Source: Saccharina japonica (taxonomy: Eukaryota; Sar; Phaeophyceae; Laminariales; Laminariaceae). Taken from it: a DNA stretch of 64,000 nt. Numbering within the stretch: position 1 is the first letter of the stretch; each line of letters begins with the position of its first letter. A model generated the notes under the pieces. It did no database searches, was not told the DNA's origin, and worked only from the letters and a program-made list of their open reading frames with translations. Of this stretch, positions 35,085-45,000 are shown one piece after another. The DNA lies in NCBI GenBank assembly GCA_008828725.1, contig MEHQ01002349.1:249227-313226 (forward strand), written 5' to 3'. A program made the position numbers and the translations under genes.

Positions 35085-36185
35085 TGGATCGTGACCCAGT
35101 TCTTATTTTTTGTAACGTAAATCTTCGACCAGCAGGTGGCAGCATGGTAAAACATAAAACGAGAGTTCGTACATATCTACGTGCACAATGTTTATTGTTG
35201 TTAGTTTCCTTCTTCGTCTACACAATAAACGCTTTGTCCGCACTCCTCGGCTTTAGATGAAGATGCAGCAGTGCAGTTTGTTGCTTCTGTCTTTTTTGCT
35301 GCTGCAGCTGCTGCAGCTGCTGCTGTGCATTATGTTGACGCTCAGCTGCTGGCGAGGTAACCCGTTTTTCTTGCGTCGCCTTTACTATATTAAGACCACT
35401 CCGTAGGAAAGCCTTGTAATTAATTAAAATTTCAATTAAACAGTCTGAAATAAACATACCAGGTATACTATAGTGTTCCGACGAGTTGACGTGCTAGAGT
35501 GGCTCCACTATTTGTAGCATGTATGGTATACAAGAAGAGGTGTGTGAGGACAGGTTATGGAGTAAAACTTAAAAGCACCTGGATGAAGTTTTAGTTAATT
35601 AGTGATTTGGGTTTTGATAGTGTGCATTATTTATTTGTACCTATAAGGTATCTTTAGTGGCAATTAGTAGGAACAACAACAACAACGTTTTATCCTTTAT
35701 AACTGTTAAGGGGGGGGGGGGGGAGAGACCCATACAGACAAGGGTGTGAACCAATCAACCATGTTTACAGGAGGTATGTTAAAATCTAGTATTAATTTTC
35801 AGGGTTTTTTTTCGGGGGGAAATTGTTTGTAATAAGTAAATAGTGGTCAATCAGACGATTTTATTATAATAGCAGTATTATATTTTGCAGAAGAGGTGTG
35901 TGTATATATGTACCTTGATTCGGTCGCTACATACTATGCGTATGTATGTGACACAAATATACTACTCTGTATACGTTGCATCTTGACGACACCAGCCGAT
36001 ATTTAGCTCTCGTGATCGCCTTGTCTCCAGGGGCTACATACAGTAAACAACAACAGGTACGTAGGTCTCTTCAACTGTCGTCGCATCGCAGACAACGAAT
36101 TTGTTGGCTGCTGCTGCTGCCGCTGCTGCTGCTGCTACTGCCGCTGCTGTGTGCTGCTCTGTTTTGCTCCACAACCACGCAGCAA
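35085..36185. other. Interval with no recognised gene
   Basis: It contains CAG/CTG-rich stretches (35280-35330 and 36105-36150), a G17 run near 35709, and AT-rich sequence. No protein family is recognised. Confidence 0.5.
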
Positions 36186-37065
36186 CTACAGTAACCATCT
36201 GAGAACGGTACTTTTTTTTTGTGGGTTCTGCCGATGGCTGTACTGAAAGAACCAAGGCGACAATTCACACGCCGGTTGTGTCCAACAATGCCCTGAGTGA
36301 AAATGAAAATTCGCGTTCGCGTTGATTTTTATATTTTTCAGTTTTGCTTTAGTTACGATATAGCCTTGAAAGGCTATTTTTGGTAAGGATTTCAAATGGT
36401 CAATTTTCAATATATTTATTTTCGGCTGGCTCAGGAAACCACATTCTAGACCCGATATTGAAAATGTGTTCCCGGAGGATTGTGGTGACAAGCTATACGA
36501 TCATCATACAAGTTGTATTGTAGTAAAATATCCATTTTTGATGGCGCTGAAAAAGTTTCCGTTTTGGGGTTAATTCCTTACTGTGAAGATCATACAAGTT
36601 GTATTGTAGTAAAATATCCATTTTTGATGGCGCTGAAAATTTTTCCGTTTTCGGTTTTTTTCCTTACTGACAGTAAGGAATTAACCCCAAAACGGAATTT
36701 TTTTCAGCGCCATCAAAAATTGATATTTTACTACAATACAACTTGTATGATGATCGTATAGCTAATCACCACAATCCTCCGGGAACACATTTTCAATATC
36801 GGGTCTATAATATGGTTTCCTGAGCCAGCCGAAATTAAATATATTGAAAATTGGCCATTTGCAATCCTTACCAAAAATAGCCTTTCAAGGCTATAACTAA
36901 AGCAAAACTGAACAATATAAAAATCGACGCGAACGCGAATTTTCATTTTCACTCAGGGCATTGTTGGACACAACCGGCGTGTGAATTGTCGCCTTGGTTC
37001 TTTCAGTACAGCCATCGGCAGAACCCACAAAAAAAAGTACCGTTCTCAGATGGTTACTACTGTAG
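36186..37065. mobile_element. Foldback element copy 2 (880 bp)
   Basis: The same element as 4603-5395, with outer ends CTACAGTAACCATC and GATGGTTACTACTGTAG. The arms match copy 1 closely. About 85 bp at 36588-36672 repeats the inner arm (ATCATACAAGTTGTATTGTA ... GCGCTGAAAA) in direct orientation, which explains the greater length. Confidence 0.85.
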
Positions 37066-37317
37066 ACATACCTACATGGAAAACAGGTGGCCGGTACCCC
37101 CTTCCCCCCCCGTTGGTCAATGTGGGCGTTTAGAAACCATTTTGGAGACTTTTTGAAAAAAATGTACGAGAAAACCTCACAACGTATATTATATTTATTT
37201 ATGGGTTTGCACCAAAAAAATGCATTTCGCTTGCTTAACGTTGAGTCATAGTATTAAAATAGCGGTAATTAATTGTTGCTCGTTGGCAATTTTTGTCTCT
37301 CTCACGGTTTGTGACAC

Positions 37318-37670
37318 AACATATTGTAGAGGGTATTACCTGCTGAGCTATAAGGGTAAAATATCGATCGATTACCCAGCCCAGGGTAATCCTTATAACA
37401 CTCTCCCCCCCTCTGAACGGCGGGATATTTGGGACGTCGGTACCGTATACGGCCGTACGTTGACCTACCCGCTTCATTTCAGTACCTGGGGAACCAGGGA
37501 GACGTGTTTTTTAGGGACGCAAGCGCAAGCGTTTCTGAAAAAAGAAACGTTCGAAGGGAGATTCGATCCCGTGTCCTCGACGACGTCAAATGTGAGGGTA
37601 TTAACTGCTGAGCTATAGGGGTAAAAGATCGATCGATTCCCCAGCGTAGGGTAATCCTTATAAAAACAGT
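37318..37670 (-). repeat. tRNA-like SINE pair (minus strand)
   Basis: Two copies, about 270 bp apart, of a minus-strand head that runs GGATTACCC, TCGATCGAT, TTTTACCC, TATAGCTCAGCAG.TAATACC. TAGCTCAGCAGTTA resembles the tRNA A box (TRGCNNAGY). In the right-hand copy GGGATCGAATCTCCC lies about 45 nt further on, resembling the T arm and B box. D-arm and acceptor pairing is poor, so this is a tRNA-derived SINE or pseudo-tRNA rather than a functional tRNA. Confidence 0.55.
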
Positions 37671-37961
37671 CCCCATGCGGTCGTAGCTATAGGCAGGACA
37701 GGTGTTCCAAAACCTCATTTCGTAATATATATACGAAGTTTTGCATTTTCGACGATTTGGCATTCATTAAGGAGCCGCTCCGTCGTTCAGAAAAAACACG
37801 TTTGCCCAAAAAAATCCTTACCCTATATCGTAGCACGCCTCTATACGAGTAGTGTAATCACGATACATTAATCATGAGCAGTCAGGAGGGGACGCATGCT
37901 ACGGTAGAGGTGAGCCATGCGTTTTTCTGAGGCGCCTCATTTAAGGAGCTCTATACTATTA

Positions 37962-38077
37962 GGGGGGACCATAGTAAACACTAGTAAATAGGACCTACGG
38001 TACACACTAAAACCTTTATATTTAATATTTACCTATTTTTACTTACAAAATTTGGTCCTATTTACTATGGCCCTCCG
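37962..38077. mobile_element. Group B MITE, 116 bp, TA duplication
   Basis: Ends GGGGGGACCATAGTAAACA and ATTTACTATGGCCCTCCG, with TA on both sides (37960-37961, 38078-38079). It is inserted in the group A element. Confidence 0.85.
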
Positions 38078-38199
38078 TAATAATAGCGAGTCAAAAATTG
38101 ATTTTCGAGGATCGAAAACTGCTACCCGATGAATAATCGCGCGGTCTTAACCCTTTTAGGACTGCAGTCCTGTTTTGGGGAGAATCCACACTAATTCCT

Positions 38200-38790
38200 A
38201 GTGTTTTGTCCCCACATCTGGACTCCAGTCCTATAAGGGCTCACCCCGTAGCCTCTCAACAACTGCTCCCACGAATTTGGGGACAATCTACGTAGATTAG
38301 AAGCAGTGTTGGATAATTGTTGAAGTTCTGAATGGGCTAAGATCTGCCCCCACGAATTTGGGGACAAACTACTTAGAATTAGTGTTGGATCATTGTTGAA
38401 GTTCTGAATGGGCTAAGATCTGCTCCCACGAATTTGGGGACAATCTACTTAGATTAGAATCAGTGTTGGATGAATGTTCCAGTTCTCAATGGCTTAAGAA
38501 CTGGTCCCACTTAGTTGGGAACAAACGACTTGGAATAAGTGTGGGATAAGTTTTTCAGTTTTTTGTGTATAAAACAAACAAAAAAAGTGCAACACAGCAA
38601 GAATGGAAGTTCTGACGATTTTCGGTTAACCCCTTAAGAACTTAAGAACTGATCCCACGTATTTGGGGCCAAACTACTTGGAATTAGTGTCGAATATATA
38701 TATATATACCGGTATATATTATTTTTTCCAGTTAAGAACTGTTGTGTACGTACGTGGGATACATTTTTGAGTTCTGACGATGTAGGGTTG
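38200..38790. repeat. Minisatellite of about 83 bp, five to six units
   Basis: Units begin CTCCCACGAATTTGGGGACA, continue CTACTTAGAATTAGTGTTGG and end GAAGTTCTGAATGGGCTAAG. They decay towards the right. A single inverted relative lies at 53815-53890. Confidence 0.85.
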
Positions 38791-38872
38791 AGGGAGCCCC
38801 GTCCTTAAAAAAACTATTCCAGCCAAAATATGTTGCCTCTATCATAGACTATCATCGCAGCACGCGTCAGGG

Positions 38873-40089
38873 CACATCATTTTATTTCACCTCTCTCTCT
38901 CGTACGAGTATCCATAGATAGGATACATCTATACAATCAGGATGGACACTACTATACAGTATTTTGAGGTGAACCGATCGATGGTGAGTTTAAGGTATTG
39001 TTGTTGTTGGTGTTGGTACACGGCGTAGCACACGGGCTCGAGCTGGTGTATATTACTGTATATAGCTGTCAAAGGTGTATACACCTGGCCGCGTGGTGGC
39101 GTTTGGAAAATGCGAAAGACGAAGACGCTGCTGCAGCTTAATGTTGAGCCTCTCTTGAGAGCAAGAAAAAAAACTAAAGTTAAGTTAAGAAAACTGCTGT
39201 TCTTAGACTTCTGAAGTCGACATATTTGTCACTGGTACTTGTGAAGAGAAGGGTTGATAAAACTATAATACCAGAGATAACAGAGAAAGAAGAGTGGCCA
39301 CTGGGGGGTGGTGGGTGCTCCACTTTGTTCGGTGTCTCGACGTCTACAGAAATGCTACGCTCGAGAAGCTTCGAGCTTCCAGACTGTCAAGAACGGTTCT
39401 CCGGATCTGAATCAAAGAACGGTCTTCGTGATCTGGGACAAAGAACGGTCGTTGTGTTGGTATCTGAACGTCCCCATGCTTCACAAAACATACACGTCGT
39501 CATCTATCTGTGTGTGAGTACCACCGATCTATTTACGAATAATACTCCCCACCTTTCCAGACTTCTTACTTCTTACTTCTATTAAATAAAATTATTATAG
39601 AGAAAGTGTGTTACTTTCTGTTTTGAACAGCAGACAGCAGTCACAGCAGTCACAGCAGTCATTCCACCGCTCGCTGCTGTTGTTAATCTATACGTCATAC
39701 CGTATATATGCTTTGTGCTGCTGCCGTAGGATTCACAGCAAGCAGCAGTATTGATAGTATCCACTTTCACCCCCGGTAGGATATTTGCGGAAAGTTTTCG
39801 GAAAATCGACAGGCATTATAATAAGTGTGTGACCTTACCTTGTTGATCCCACTGCCGTCACGGGCGACCATATATGATATACGATAGTAAATGTAACCAT
39901 ATACGAAGTATATTGTAATTAATGGGAAAACGAGGTAACTATACGACGAGTGAGTATAATAATTATGGTTTTGTGTGTACCGTAAGACCTTTTTAGTATG
40001 ATATGTATGGCCCCCTGTAACCTGTAATAGGGAGAGTGGTTCCTATAGCCTATAGCCTATACTGTATCCCACAAACAACGAAGAAGGTC
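38873..40089. other. Interval with no recognised gene
   Basis: Short frames only. A short piece resembling a group B end (ATGGCCCCCTGTAA) is at about 40009. Confidence 0.5.
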
Positions 40090-40092
40090 TTA

Positions 40093-41145
40093 GGGCCCGT
40101 TTTAACGAAGAAGAAAAAAAAACAATTTGGAAAAAAAAAGAATCAAATCCGCTTTTCATTGGTCAACACACGCACCAGCACCAACTATTAGGATCTTGGG
40201 GCTTAGGATCTTGGGGTCTAATCAATTTGAATTGGACGGAAAAACCAAGAAGGTCCCAGGACCTTCTTTTCCAGCGGAGGGGTGGACAAAGGGTGATAGT
40301 GGATCTTTAAAATGGGGGTTTTGTCTTGGTAGTAGTAGTGTGACCCTCAGATCGAACCCTAACCCTAACCCTAACCCGAACCCTATGCCAGTGGTCAGTG
40401 CTTGCTTGGCCAATCAGAGTGCCCAATTAGCTACCTTAGGAAGATCCACTAACAGTGTTTGTCCACTACTGTTTCCAAAGAATTCAAATCAAATTGAGGA
40501 GTTGGCCCGACTTGGATCGGCATGTCCACGGTGGGCAAACGCCCCCGGTACAATCTGGTCATTTCTTGGTGGCATCGATGACCACGACCGAGGCGACAAC
40601 ACGTGAACCACAACCCGAGGCCACCGGGACAACAGCCGCGCCCACGCCTATAGACAATAGCACAGCGTACCCCGGCGGTGGCGCCTCAAAAGCAATCATG
40701 GTGGTCGCAATCCCAACTTTTCAACCAGCTCGATGCTCCAACCCGATCAAAAACCGAGCGATCGACCCAAAAACAGCATGATACGCTCAAGACTTCGATA
40801 ACACAATCGCCGCCCCTGTCTCGCCCGTGGCGTTCCAGGGATCCCTACGCCCACCCAGGAGACCCTGAGAGCGATAGCTTCCTAGCCTGGGCGGTCAAAA
40901 GCAAACGTATGCTGGCGGCGGCGCGCACGCGTCGACGCATGCTTTCCCTCTCGTCTCCTCTCGTCGATTTTTTTCACCTGGGCGCTGTGACGCATGCTGC
41001 GTTTTTTCGATTTCATAAATATTTGAACGAGCAATTCACTATTCCCCATAGGACGCAAACCACTTTTTTTTTGCGAAAGAAATCACATTCAAATAGGATT
41101 TTATTTTCCAAATTGAATTTTTGCTGTCTTCGTTAATACGGGCCC
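40093..41145. mobile_element. Group C element, 1053 bp, target duplication TTA
   Basis: The left end is GGGCCCGTTTTAACGAAGAA; the right end is TTCGTTAATACGGGCCC. TTA stands at 40090-40092 and 41146-41148. The left subterminal part has GCTTTTCATTGGTCAACACA as in the short copies. The 3-bp TTA duplication fits PIF/Harbinger. The interior (40250-41060) is open in long stretches but shows no Harbinger nuclease or Myb-type domain, so it is probably non-autonomous. It includes four CCCTAA units at 40357-40380. Confidence 0.8.
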
Positions 41146-41148
41146 TTA

Positions 41149-41356
41149 AGGCCCGAATTAACGAGTATAAAATAAATTCAATTTGGACAAAATAAAATTC
41201 AAATTCGCTTTTCATTGGTCAACACACGCACCAGCACCCAATATTATGCGTCAAGATCCTAATCTTTGGTGCTGGTGCGTGTGTTGACCAATGAAAAGCG
41301 GATTTGAAATATATTTTTTCAAATTGAATTTTTTTCTTCTTCGTTAAAACGGGCCC
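41149..41356. mobile_element. Group C MITE, 208 bp, TTA duplication
   Basis: Ends AGGCCCGAATTAACGAG and CTTCGTTAAAACGGGCCC. TTA stands on both sides (41146-41148, 41357-41359), the left one shared with the neighbouring 1053-bp element. The interior is a strong hairpin: CAACACACGCACCAGCACC pairs with GGTGCTGGTGCGTGTGTTG. Confidence 0.88.
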
Positions 41357-41359
41357 TTA

Positions 41360-41989
41360 CCGGACGACCAGATAATAGAATAATTCAGGCTTCAAACTTT
41401 CATCCGGCCGGATATTTCCGAGAATTTTCCGGGAAATTTACAGTATTAACTATTGATAATGGTGTGTGGTATATATGTGGGGGGGTCGTGGTCCGAGGTT
41501 CGGAATACAAAAAACAAACACGAAAGCGGCGGGCCGCGTTTCTCGCCCATGTTTGGCCGTTGTGGGTCTCCGGTTTGGGGTCAGCAGCGTTAGGGGAGGA
41601 CCAGAGGTGGGTACGTTCCTTGTGGTGATATATCAAGCAATGAATTGTAAACAATGATTGGCTTGATTTTGTGGCTCTTCCGTCCTTCGTCACACCCCTC
41701 TCTCAGATTACAGACAGCTGCAGCTACCCACAAAGAAATCTGCAACCCAATACAACACCCGCCTACAAGCAACACAACAACTAACTACGGCGACGCACCA
41801 GAAGATACAACGTATCATAATAAGCAGCAGCAGCAACAGCTAAGCTGCTGTAGTATCAGCAGAAGCAGCAGCAGCAGCAGCAGCAGCAAGCAGCAAAGCT
41901 GTTGTAGTATAAAAAAAAGAAGGTGCACGGCGACGCGCAACGTGTCGAGTCCGTCGGTTGGTCCTTTCGAAAGCGCTCGCAGGAGAGCG
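41360..41989. promoter_or_regulatory. Presumed 5' region of the BCS1-type gene
   Basis: It precedes the proposed start codon at 41990. It has a GTATATATG near 41468 and an AGC-repeat stretch (41825-41890) that would fall in the 5' leader. No firm promoter element can be named. Confidence 0.35.
41825..41890. repeat. AGC-rich microsatellite
   Basis: Interrupted AGC/CAG triplets in two blocks, about 20 in all. Confidence 0.85.
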
Positions 41990-42022
41990 ATGGACAAGCT
42001 CCCAAGACCCTTCGCATCCCAG
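41990..42022 (+). CDS. BCS1-type gene exon 1
   Basis: ATG at 41990, [11 protein letters not shown], donor CCCAG|GTGTGT, phase 0. It joins in frame to exon 2, which otherwise lacks a leader. It is short, and 3.9 kb from exon 2, so this is the least certain exon; translation could instead begin at the ATG that opens exon 2. Confidence 0.5.
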
Positions 42023-45000
42023 GTGTGTGCACCCAAAGTACTACATACTGCTGCAGCACCGCTGCTTGTAGACAAAAGCTGCACAGCAGTTTACAACAAA
42101 CAACAGCCGTATAGCAATAAGTATATGTTTCAGAGCACATACTATTACACGACGACATTTAGCTCCCTACAACCACAAAAAGGGAGTACTACTGCTTGCT
42201 GTGTATAGTTAGACTACGATACAATAAATTGTTGTTTTGCTACTGGCTGTGTACAGTACGCGACACCAGTTAAGAATCTCTTATTTCTGGCCAGGCTGGA
42301 ATTCTTATGTACGGCAGGGTGTGTCCTACACTATTTTCAGTACGAAAAAGGTCAGGTTCTTATTATCGTCTAAGAAATCAGCCTGAAATTCTCAACGGCC
42401 GAGTTCTTAAGTGCTGTCGCGTACTGCTGTATAATAGTTAGACTACGATACAATTATTATTCGTTGTTTTGCTATTGCTTGTTGTACCCCGGGATAATTT
42501 TTGTGGTTTCACTTGTGTCATTTGCGGAGAGTTTGTGTGCAAAAATAAAATAAAATAGTGACTGAGGTTGTGCGCAGCAAGTAGTAAGTGTGATCCCTGC
42601 GGTGGAAATTTCTCGGTTCTCGCCTGAAAATACATGAAGTGGTTTTCTGTTTTCTGACGAAAGTAACCTGCCGCCATATCATAGGATCATCACGATCACC
42701 GCCATACGGAATATTGCCCTCCATGCCATGTCAGGTAACGAACTGCAGCTAGCTACAGGCTATGGCTATATGGCTATGATAGCTGTGAGGCTCGAGGTCG
42801 GTGCATCGCAAAGCGTGGAAATAACACAAGATAGCAGATTCACAACCAATTAAAAGCGGCCTGCAGCCACACGGAGGAAGTATAATTGCCCACACGCCAC
42901 AACCACAAACAGCAGCGATCAGCAGACAGACGCAATACTCGTATGATATACGCATATTTGTTGCGGGGGACCATACATACTGTAGTATATAGGGTGTTAG
43001 ATATGACACCTGTTATAGTAGTAATCGGTATCATAGAGTCGCTGCTGGATAGCACAAGGTTACATGCTACAACGTAGCTCGTACAACAGTACATCAGTAG
43101 GCATTACTCGTCTAGGAGTAGGTGATCTGTTCTGTATCACGGTTGTCATGCGATAACAGCCAGTGTGTAACAGCAGGTCTTATGTTCTTGTATGCACTCG
43201 TACACATACTATTAATACTAACTGTAAGTACTCTCTGGTACATACAGCAATATCGTAGCACAGCGTAGCTATACTCGTAAGACAGTACAGTAAGCCAAGT
43301 ACACACACGTATACACACTAGCCAAAGCTCTGTCACGAGTACCATGTACGTACGTACGTACGCGGGGGGACTGTAATGATTTGTATATACAATACCAGGC
43401 TTCGAATTAGTTGGTGAAACGTGCGCAATTGCACCAAATTTCTGAAATATCAGCTTTTGCGCACCACAAAAAGCAGTAGATGTGCGGCTTTCCGCACATC
43501 TCTTTTAGGCCCCCGCACACTTTTTGGCCGCAGGCCAAAAAATTGTGCGGGTCCATTTCGCCGTAGGCGAAAAAAACTTTTGGGGCCTGTTTTCGCCGCA
43601 GGCGAAAATGTTTTTAGGCCTTTTTCTTGTGATTTATTCGACAATTTCCTGCCGAATTTGTTGGTGGCTTTCTTTTTTGAGGGGACTGAGTTCAAATTTA
43701 TGACGGTTTTGTATGTCCGTGGATGAAACAAGGCTTGAAATGGTCGCAAATAGAGAGGAACACGCGTTTGTGGTTTCAACCTGGTATCTATGTACGTATC
43801 TACGATATATGTATATTTATACGTACAGGAAACAAGGCGTTGACCTGACAAAGCGGCTCGACATCCTTCGTGAAGCGGACGTTTTTTTTACGATGCCCTT
43901 GCAAGGCGCAAGTAATAAACACTGGAACGAACGAGAAATATATTTCGTTTTGGGTGGGATGATAGCGTTGTATAGCAGTTGTATAGCACCTGTTGTATAG
44001 CATGTGAGATGGCGAAGGCGAGTTTGCAGGGTGCTAGCTGAAAATTGCGGTGATAAGGGGGCGAATAAATTGATTTCAACATGTTGATGATTCCTCAGAG
44101 TTGACCTGCGCGCTGACATCCATTGCAGTTATGTGGAGCAGGTTCTGTCTATGCTTGTCTGTGTTATTTGCAAGACGAGCGAATGAGACGCACATTTTGA
44201 GTACATTTACGCACATACGTCCAAAATTTTCGCCTCCGGCGGCCCTCCGGGGGTCCTCCGGGGGCCCTCCGGGGGCCCTCCCGGGGGCCCCTCCGGGGGC
44301 CCTCCCGGGGGCCCCTCCGGGGGCCCTCCGGGGGCCCCTGCGGGGAGCGCACCCCGCCTCCGGCTCGGTGTGCGCTACGCGCACATCCAAATATGCCCGA
44401 TGTGCGCTACGCGCACATGTTGCTGGAGCACTAATTCGAACCCTGTACAATACAGCACCAGCACCCTAAAAGACCGGTAACATATTCGGGGAATAGCCCA
44501 GCTTGATTTCTTATTTGGGGTCGTATCCTTGGGCTCGTATCCTTGGGCTCGTATCCTGTTTTTGTTTTGGGATCGAGTATACGAGCTCACGTGCATGACA
44601 CGCACACGCTCTCACTCCTCTTCAGCTCTCTTCTACAACATGCTCTCCACGAGCTATTGTCTGCTGGACATAATCAACTAAGGCTTGGGGTCACCTTCAT
44701 CATCTTCTTTTCTTCTCTTCTCTTTGAAGCTTCTCGTACAAGCTCACCTACCAGTGAGCTCGCGCCTACCTCCATTTTAGGCCGCGTCTTCGCCGGGCAT
44801 CGGCAAGCGGCTCTACAGCGTACACATCAGCTACGCGCTGATACACACGCTACAACTACTAATACATCCTTAATATAGGGCCCACGGTACACCCAAAAAC
44901 CTATATATAAGCAAACATTTACCTTTTTTTACTTACTTACAATATGTGTTGCTATTCACTATAATGTTGTTATGGTCCTCCGTTATATATCACCGCCCTC

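Larger units (their letters stand above)
37891..38868. mobile_element. Group A element enlarged to 978 bp, target duplication AGGG
   Basis: The left end is GACGCATGCTACGGTAGAGG; the right end finishes in GCAGCACGCGTC. AGGG stands at 37887-37890 and 38869-38872. It contains a complete group B MITE (37962-38077) and a minisatellite (about 38200-38790), so a roughly 250-bp MITE has grown by insertion and internal repeat expansion. Confidence 0.85.

Noticed and set aside
38200..38790. CRISPR-like array of about 83-bp units
   Set aside because: Units are whole-length similar with no repeat/spacer alternation, and the DNA is eukaryotic; it is a minisatellite.
41654..42208. A 184-codon + strand frame over the start of the BCS1-type gene
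   Set aside because: Ser-rich translation of the AGC repeat; only its last 11 codons before the donor at 42022 fit the gene model.
44076..44469. Open frames of about 120 codons on both strands
   Set aside because: Gly/Pro/Arg-rich translations of the GGCCCTCCGGGGGC repeat.
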